DNA from: Acorus gramineus
Lineage: Eukaryota > Streptophyta > Magnoliopsida > Acorales > Acoraceae
DNA: 64,000 bases
Reading direction: 5' to 3'
Assembly (NCBI GenBank): GCA_030737835.1
Contig: JAUJYN010000012.1
Coordinates: forward strand, 13,221,731-13,285,730
Below the pieces are notes generated by a model that saw only the letters and a program-made list of their open reading frames with translations, had not been told where the DNA came from and made no database searches. Below, in pieces: positions 56,375 through 64,000 of the stretch. Made by a program: the position numbers and the translations under genes. Numbering within the stretch: position 1 is the first letter of the stretch; every line of letters begins with the position of its first letter.

Positions 56375-56546
56375 CCATTTTATTGGGCTTTCTCTTGGTG
56401 GGTCCATTTTTGCCAAACTTTTCATATTTCGCGTTAGTAATCGGTTTTACACTTATACAAGGGTCGAATGAGATGAATTATGTGTATTATACATCATTAT
56501 TGTTACATTTAGTTCATTGTACAGTCTAAAATATTAATTATATATA

Positions 56547-56775
56547 GCGGGGCGTGCAACACCGAGATGGAGGTCGGGCCGTCGGGGGCTTATGCATCAT
56601 GGGGTCATCAGCACGCTTATGGTGGGAGGGGGGAGTTTTACTACGCAGAAACCTTTTCCACAATGTGATGACCCTCTCGGAGATTTTTTACTCTTCCTTA
56701 CTTTGTATTTTCTTGCTCTTTTGGACTTGTTTCCATGAATAAAAAGTCAATCGTTATCTCAAAAAAAAAAAAAAA
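56547..56775 (+). mobile_element. Possible 5'-truncated retroposon tail with poly(A)
   Basis: A GC-richer segment that ends ATGAATAAAAAGTC, then a TTATCTC tract and 15 A. An AATAAA shortly before a templated A-run is typical of LINE or processed-transcript insertions. No reverse-transcriptase sequence is present and no target-site duplication was identified. Confidence 0.45.
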
Positions 56776-58960
56776 GTTAATCAAATAAAAATTCTAATGT
56801 ATATATTTGTTTAATATATTACATATTTCTAAAAGCATGTAAATATTATAATGAAATGATTCCATTCATTTTTATATATTTTTATATTTGAATATGCTGA
56901 CATAATGTAATATATACTGTATCAAGTAGTAAATTGTATTGCCGTAGATGACATTGTGTCCATAGAATAATTGCAAAAATGTCTAGACGTAAATGCGTAA
57001 TATAGCCTATGAGAAAATATCAGGGCAGTCATTCTTGCAGTAGTTCTCAAAATGTTTTGAATTTTTTTAAAAAACATATATACTTTTATTATTAATAAAA
57101 TAATAGTTGCATTCTCATAATCTAGTACATAACCTAACCTCTATTAGGTTAGGGAGGAAGATATACTAAATTAGGGAAGTGGGGATTGCTTTAAATTTTT
57201 GGTATGAACATAATTTATTGGTATAATGTAATAACAGATCCGAATTTGTTTTTTTGTGGGTGATCCAAAGCATCTCCTCATTATGAATGTCAATGCAAAC
57301 CAACCAAAATCTTCACTTTTTTATATTATATTATACGTGCTAAATAAATTATTATTATAAAAAAAAAAATTTTGTAATTAAATGTTAGGTTCAAGAATAA
57401 TTTATCCAAAATAAAATACATACATGAGACTACAAGAGAAGTCCGTTATGTTGATAACTTGTTTCTTATTTCTCAATAAATGTTGATAAGTTTTATCTAA
57501 TACGTTTTGAATGAATTAGGATTTCCTTTACAAATAATTATTAGGATTTATTTTATACTAATTTATCAATTTATAATTATTACAGTGTATCCATATTAAA
57601 CACACATGAGCTTATAAATGTAAAATCATAAATTTAGAGGAACTTATGTAAGGTATGAGAGGGAGAGTGTAATTAGGGAAGATCATGTAATTAGGGATTA
57701 CTTGATCAATAGCCCTAGGTTGTTGATCAGACGGCTAGGGAGGGGAGTTGAAATAGAGAAGATACTCTGGTTGTTGCTTTAGTGGGCCCGAGCCTATGAT
57801 TGAGGTTTGGTTTTGCCAAGCTGGCACTTGATAATACCACCCACTCATTTTAAGTGGGCCCCCAAACTCCTCCTAATCTTTATTTTCTTCTTATTTTAAG
57901 CCTATGATGGTATTATTATATTGAACATAGTTAACTGTCTAATGATTCTGAGAACTTATTATTTTTCAATGCTTCTCCTAAATTTATAATCACTTGATTT
58001 TGACAGCACTTCTTCCACCCATGTACTAGGGGCATTTGTCATGGAAAATGTTAGATTCAGGCATTCAGCCATGTTTACTAAATAATATATATTTTTAATA
58101 AAATGTATTTTTTTTTTAAACAAAATATGTATCCTAAAAAATTGTATTAGATTATTTAAAAAATGTGTTAAAAAAATTTCTAATTAGATATATATCTCAT
58201 TATAGTGGTAGAAGAGGACTAACAAGGTATATGAATATAATGTCATGAAATGGGCAACATGTAACGGTTCTTCAATTTTCCCTTATTCAACCTAAGGTTG
58301 CATTTGGCATTGCGACGTGAGAGCTCGCGTTTAGAAACTCACCCCTACAATGCCAAAACGCTGAAAAACATATTTTTTTATGTGTTTCAAAACACTAAAA
58401 AAATGTCTTTCACCACCCCCTCCAACCTAGAAATTAAGAAATTTTGTTGAATGATCTATTTATTTTGATTTTTTTCCCTTTCATCCCCGATCCAGAGTTG
58501 TATTCTTGTTTTTTTTTTTTGATGTATTGCGGAGCAATTCTACCCTACATTCAAAAAGGGGGGAAAAAAAAAAAAAACAAAGAGGTACAGAGCACTGAAA
58601 TTTTATGTCCTTTAGATTTTCAAAAGATTCAATACTGTAAGCCATTCATCCAGTCAAGTACAACCATTGTTTATGAAAGTTGCATATTCCCTTATCAAGC
58701 AATCAAATCATGTAAAACGTCTTAATAAAAAACTTCATCACATTCACTATTTTACATATGATATAAAACAATCCATGTGCATTAGGTTGTTCAAGGAAAT
58801 TAAAAGTTGATGGTTTTACAAAGATGCTGTTAATGAACCAAAAATCATTCACTAAATTATTCATTGCAGATTCAGATTTTTTTTTTAAAAAAAAAAAAAC
58901 AACCTGCAGTCAAGCATGATAAAGTAATAGTAGTAAGAGAATAATAAGCACAAAAGGTGT
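56776..58960. other. Intergenic AT-rich sequence, no gene seen
   Basis: Includes AT-rich repeat relatives at about 58070-58205 and a possible MITE end (GGTTGCATTTGGCATTGCG at about 58296). The ORF at 58444-58725 is low-complexity. Confidence 0.5.
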
Positions 58961-58966
58961 TTTATT
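58961..58966 (-). terminator. Polyadenylation signal of the PIRL gene
   Basis: AATAAA on the minus strand, about 495 bp after the PIRL stop codon; 58967-59459 would be 3' UTR. Confidence 0.5.
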
Positions 58967-59459
58967 CAAGATTAAAATAACACAGATCTACAATACAGTG
59001 CAACACATTCTCATCCAGACTAACTGTTATTGAGAACTGAAGATCACAAAAAATCTGAACAAGTACTGATTCAAACATAAATCTTCACAAATGGGATCCA
59101 TCTTGACATCAGATGTACACAGTCAAACTTCTATGAAAAAATGGTAAAAATCAGCTCCAACAAGTCTGTAACAAAAATCTGATCACATAAAGGGTAAGTG
59201 GTGGTAACCTCAAATTTTGATTCCAAAATGGCAGGTTTGGAACACAATATTTCTGCTGCCGGGGCCCAGGAAGCTAATGGTACACTCTTGTTAGACTCAA
59301 TAAAACACACAAGTACGACGAACAACAGAATGAGATGGAGATCTCTGCAAATCATAGAATTTGATGGTCCATAATTGCAAGCAAGGAGACCCGAGTATTC
59401 GATCCAACAGTGAACAGATTATACTCACCAAAACAAATGCATGTCTGTTTTTGAATGAA

Positions 59460-62337
59460 TCACGTCTTCACATAGTCCACGCCGTCGCGTTTCCTCTTGT
59501 CAGGCCTGGAGAAGAAGCAAAACTGGGCCCAAGTCTTCTTGTTCTTGACTGGTTGTGCCTTCACATCCCTCTTTGCGACATATTCAATCATGTATTGAAC
59601 AGCGGCCTGAAATTCAAGTCAGGCCTCATATAGTACACAGATAACAGAAAATCATATTCGAATCCATGCAATTCAGAAAAAAAATTACTTACCTGAGCAC
59701 CCATTTCGGCGACATGCCTAGGCGGCACCTCCAATGGATTCTCCTGCGCCTTAAGAACGGTAAGCTGCGTTAACATCCCAAAAGAGTCCGGAAGTACCCG
59801 TATCTGGTTGTTGCTTATATCAAACTCTTGCAGCGCCTCGAGATTCCCAATCGACCTCGGAAGATATTGTAGATCAGCGAAATTGTTTCCAATGTTAAGC
59901 TTGAGTAGGGTGGTTGCAAAGCACAGGCTCTCTGGCACCCCTTCAAGCTCATTGAAACTCGCATCCAGCTCCTTCAAACTCGATAGAGAAGCCATCGTAG
60001 TTGGCAAGTTTTTGATGTTGTTATAGCGCACCGAAAGGATCTCGAGCTTCTCAAGCCTTCCGATGGCCTCAGGAAGGGCTTTCAATCTGTTGTAATCCGC
60101 ACGGAGCTCGACGAGAGAGGTGCAGTGGCCGATCGTGTGGGGGAGCTCCTCGATATTGTTCGTCTCAACATTCAGCTTCTTTAAGCTCACAAGGCTTCCG
60201 ATCGCATCGGAGACCACGGTGAGATGGTTCGAGCTCAGTTCGAGCTCTGCGAGACGTGATAGCTTTCCGATTGAGGAGGGCAGAGATGTCAGTTGATTTG
60301 CTCTTAGGTTGAGATAAACAAGGCTAAAGAGGTCTCCGATGGCCTCTGGGAGTTCTTGGAGCTTGTTCGAGTGGAGATCAAGTTTTGTCAGGGAAGAAAG
60401 GCCTCCGATCGTGGCAGGCAATGCTATGATGTGATTTTCGGACAAATCCAGTGTGATCAGACCGGAGAGCTTCCCGATTGAATCAGGTAACCACTCTATC
60501 TTGTCCATTAACTTATTTTGGAGGTTGAGATCCTTGGACCCTTTCTTCGCAGAGACCTCAATCAAACTAGCTAGTTTTATTAGACTAAGTTTCAGACCAT
60601 CTTCACCTGTACATCACACCACACAAGGAGAAAAAAAAGAGTACACATTAGTGAGATATAAAAGATTGGCGATCACATTAAAAGAAAGATTGATGAACAA
60701 GAAAGATTGATGAACAACCACTGCACGAATAAAATGTGTTCATACAAATACAAGTATAACAACTATTCTTTAGAACCAAGGAGGGAAATCAAATAGTAAA
60801 CTATCCAGATGCATCCCCTAATTCTTCAGAAATGGTGTTCAAAAGGAGAAATAAACATCAAAGCATCCAAATCTGAATGAACAATCCAAAACAATGAGTT
60901 TTACATGTATCCCATCTCAACAAAAATGAATTCAGACTAAAAAGAAAACGTGGAGTTCTAGTTACTCGATTCAAACTACAATAAAACAAAAACTATACTC
61001 ATAAATTTATAGGCATCAATTTATGCACTACCTTCATATCACGACGACTTTAATTTAACTACAGGTATTTAGACTTACTTTACCCAATCCATGGTTTAAA
61101 CCATGTGTAATTGCATGTATAAAAAGCTACAGAAAATACTCTACACTAATTTACCTCACATGACAACCTTAAAGCTAGTATTTTAATCATACACGATTGA
61201 GATTTTTTTTTCGAAAAAGAAATAAAATGCCCTCTTAATTACCCAAAGGAAATATGAATCATTCACAATGCGCAATCTAATTATATACCCTTTCTTACGA
61301 TAGCTTTCAGCAATTCTTTTATCTTTTTTGTATTTCTTGCTGCCAAGGAACCCCAATATTAATTGAAAAAACCCCAGATGCACAGAATCACCCACAAACC
61401 TTGTACATCGGGTTAGAGTAGAAGGATTCGCAATTGGGACCCATGGGAAGAAAACCCATGGCTATAGCCAAAAAGCCAACCCCATTTTTTTTGGTAGGTA
61501 AACCCCGTGTGGGTTACACACATTCAAATTTTGTACATAAAGTAGACAAATTCGCATGAACAGTGTAAATGAATCAAACAGGACAATTATCCATGCAATA
61601 ATATGTATCTCACAAAGAAATACTTATGGCACCACCCCCAAATTACAATTGCCTATTCAAAGCACATGAGAATATATATGAAATCAAACATACAGAGCAC
61701 ACCCAACAAAAACCAAATGAGATATCGAGATCTCACCAGAAATCACAGAATTCATCAAAGTTTTCGTTGTTGAAACGAGGGGTAAACCTCTCGTAGCATC
61801 CGAGCCAACGATTCCATTTCCATCGGCATACGTTGCCTTCTTCGACTTCTTCACATAGCTGTCATCCCTCGAGAACCTCTCCGAGCTCCTCTCCACCTTC
61901 TCCGAATAAAACACCGACGAACCAACCGACGAATCAAATGTGGGCGTCGACGATTCGTGCGCTTTACTCGTAGAAGTGGAGGCAGAGCTCGTCGAATTGG
62001 GTATGCATTTCGACGCCCGTTGAACCAATTCGTCGAACACCATGTGAACGTTCTCGAGATCAAGGAGCCTCAAAGCATCCCTCTTCTGTTCCTTGCTCTG
62101 ATACACAATTAGGCTCCTCTGCATCTCCTGAAGCACAAAGAAGAGCTCTTCAGGCACATCGAAGCCTTTCTTCTGCCTCGATAAGGCGTCGAGCCTCGAC
62201 TGCTCCTCCTGGTCGACGTTGCGGACAAGCGAGAGAGCGGCCTCGACCTCGTCGATGCCCGGCCTCGTCGGCAGTGATCGGTGGATTCTCATGATCTCCT
62301 CCACAATCCCATCCACAGATTGAAGAAAAGCCGCCAT
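59460..62337 (-). CDS. PIRL: Plant intracellular Ras-group-related LRR protein, PIRL4/5-like (three exons)
   Basis: A 553-aa intracellular leucine-rich repeat protein of the PIRL family, plant relatives of animal Ras-binding LRR proteins; molecular partners in plants are largely unknown. Exons on the minus strand: 61737-62337, 59693-60606, 59460-59606; introns 1130 and 86 bp; the total of 1662 nt is in frame. Junctions: ...SVISG|EDGLKLSL... and ...EMGAQ|AAVQYMIEY.... Residues 1-200 form the PIRL N-terminal region (VEEIMRIHRSLPTRPGIDEVEAA-type start, then a Ser/Thr-rich linker). Eleven LRRs of about 23 residues follow from about residue 220, with the LPxxIGxLxxLxxLxLxxN consensus. The C-terminus is basic, with FCFFSRPDKRKRDG. 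There is no signal peptide or kinase. The start is the first in-frame ATG; an in-frame 5' extension lacks ATG. Length and exon layout look complete. Confidence 0.95.
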
Positions 62338-64000
62338 CTTTGGCGACACCCAGATCAGGAAAAACTAAATCTAGCAAAAAATTATGTATGGGTTTCTTCT
62401 ACTTATCGAATTGAACAACAAAAACAGTGTTTGAAACTGAGAATTACAGATCTGGAGCTATTTGAGGACCCAAAACACTGCAGAGCTTTCTGAAAGAACT
62501 GAGAATCAATGGAGGGACTTCCAAAAAATGGCAGCCACCCAGATGAAATGAGTGCACGAATTACGATAAAAACGATTCCTTTTCAACCACTGAAGATAAA
62601 TCCCACGATTCCGACTCGGAAACACAAGTGGGTTTCGAAGAACTCCATAAAAAAAAAAACGGTAAAACAGAGACTTCAATTTTGAAAACAGTGGATACCG
62701 GGTTGAGAGGAGGTCCTGAGAAGTACGAACACAGATCGAAATGTTGACAAAAAAAAATTAAAAATTAAAAAAAATTAAGATTTCGCGTAAATCCAGAGCG
62801 ACCCAAATCTGTTCTTCAGACAAAACCAAAATGTCTGACAAAAAAAAAAACTTTTCGAGATTTCGCGTAAATTCAGAGAGACCCAAATCTGTTCTTCGCA
62901 CAACTTGCTCTCTTTAAATTATTATAAATCGAGAGAGATTTTGTTTTTGTTTTTCCTTTTTTTTTTTTTTGGTCCTCGTGGAAATAATAATAACCACCCA
63001 AACAAACACAAAATCGCAATTTTTTTTTTTTTAATTTTATTTGTCTCTCTTTGAAATTATAAATCGTGATATTTGACTAATTTGGGAAAGTTGTTTTGTA
63101 GTGCTCGTAAAAGATGGGAAAAGCCACTAAAAATTTCGGAAACATTTTTAAAAAAGTCCTCGAAAGGTGTAAAATTTCAGAAGTGTAATACCTAAACTAC
63201 CCTTAAACTTATGGATAATGAAAATAATTGAGAATACTGAAATCTGTACCATTGAAGGCTTGTTTTATGAAAGGATTATATTGTCATTTTTGATATTGTT
63301 GATGGCATGTAAGTCTTTCATGTTTTGAACCGGTACAAACATTTAATGCGCTCCAGTTACCGCCACGTGTCAGTCAGCTTCTGGGGAGACCACGTCCACT
63401 GGCGGCCAGACATGAAAAGCTGGCAACCCGGCTGATTACCGGATACAGCCTGTCGGTAAAGGCTTCTGACTGGTTATAGGCGGTTAAGGGAGTGAGAATA
63501 AACATATTTTTTAAGTCCTCTGCTAAGCAGCCCCTGAGATGTTAAAATGTAATCGGTTTTATTATTGTTTTTTTAAAAAAAATAAAAAAAATTAAACATT
63601 AAAATACTCTAAATTAAAACTCACTTGTTCATTCCTTCATTACCCTCTTTTTTTCTTTTCTTTTTTTCAGCTCACGTCCGTCCGATTTAAACTCATTCGA
63701 AAAAATTTAGAGTTTTTAAATAAAATGATTTCAGTTTTTAAATAAAAAATTTAGATATTTCAGAAAATCTCTATGTTATTTTTGAAGATCTTATGGTTAC
63801 ATGGAAATGATTTTTTTTTCTAATGTTTTTTTTTCCTCGAAAAATTATAAAAAGTAACTGACTTTTTTTTTTTTACATAAAATTGAAATGTATGATCGAA
63901 TTATGTTTCTGTTTGTTATAAAAATGTAGCTGACAATCAGATGAATATAATCAGATTTTAGTTACATGTATTTTTCATTTTATTTAATATAACTGTTATG
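62338..64000. other. PIRL leader/promoter and intergenic end of window
   Basis: 62338-62940 is probably the 5' leader and core promoter (TATA-like TTTATAATAAT on the minus strand near 62918-62930). It contains an imperfect 80-bp tandem duplication. 63350-63480 is a GC-richer patch with CCACGTGTC and CCACGTCC sites. No other gene. Confidence 0.5.
62740..62900. repeat. Imperfect 80-bp tandem duplication in the PIRL upstream region
   Basis: AGATTTCGCGTAAATCCAGA at 62778 recurs as AGATTTCGCGTAAATTCAGA at 62858; each is followed by GACCCAAATCTGTTCTTC and preceded by a TGACAAAAAAAA tract. A few substitutions separate the copies. Confidence 0.85.

Noticed and set aside
1..64000. CRISPR arrays, rRNA, organelle insertions, endogenous viral genes
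   Set aside because: No regularly spaced identical short repeats, no rRNA or plastid/mitochondrial gene sequence and no viral polymerase or coat motifs were seen.

Overview
The window is nuclear DNA from a flowering plant. Split, intron-bearing genes with GT-AG junctions, plant-only protein families (a NAC transcription factor of the CUC3/NAC058 type, a PIRL-type leucine-rich repeat protein, C2H2 fingers with the plant ALGGH-type helix, EAR repression motifs), TATA boxes about 30 bp upstream of plausible start sites, and AT-rich spacers full of small inverted-repeat transposons all point this way. I cannot name the species.

Layout. 1-2.4 kb is gene-free and holds a perfect 155-bp tandem duplication. 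2.4-24.8 kb is the gene-richer part: seven small, apparently single-exon genes on both strands. They are a single-finger C2H2 protein with an EAR tail (2404-2820, -), a proline-rich single-finger C2H2 protein (4781-5620, +), a 104-aa acidic/basic protein with a DLNxxP motif (8331-8645, -), a 393-aa single-finger C2H2 protein with an internal EAR motif (11265-12446, -), an unrecognised 162-aa protein (14554-15042, -), a 79-aa protein with a lone CPFC knuckle (19355-19594, +), and a 181-aa protein with a compact CX2C-X6-HX3H cluster and an EAR tail (24202-24747, +). A 1.7-kb inverted-repeat element (about 15.5-17.25 kb) and a possible 1.2-kb one (about 22-23.2 kb) separate them. 24.8-31 kb has no secure gene but two GC-elevated islands that may be exons. 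31-32.9 kb holds the three-exon NAC gene (-), with a MITE in intron 1. 33-46 kb is gene-poor and rich in transposon remnants. A single-exon gene of an uncharacterised WGWGW-containing family lies at 46180-46689 (+), behind a perfectly duplicated core promoter. 47-59 kb is again mostly MITEs, with one doubtful broken ORF at 55.15-55.5 kb. 59.46-62.34 kb holds the three-exon PIRL gene (-), and the last 1.6 kb is its upstream region.

How the genes may work together. No metabolic operon is visible. The recurring theme of the first 25 kb is small putative transcriptional regulators: three full one-finger C2H2 proteins, two with a reduced Cys-x-x-Cys knuckle, and four proteins with an EAR-type motif that in known families recruits TOPLESS-class corepressors. 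Whether this is an old tandem array or chance co-location is the main open question. The most unusual proteins are the two CPxC mini-proteins at 19.4 and 24.2 kb, which I cannot assign to any family.
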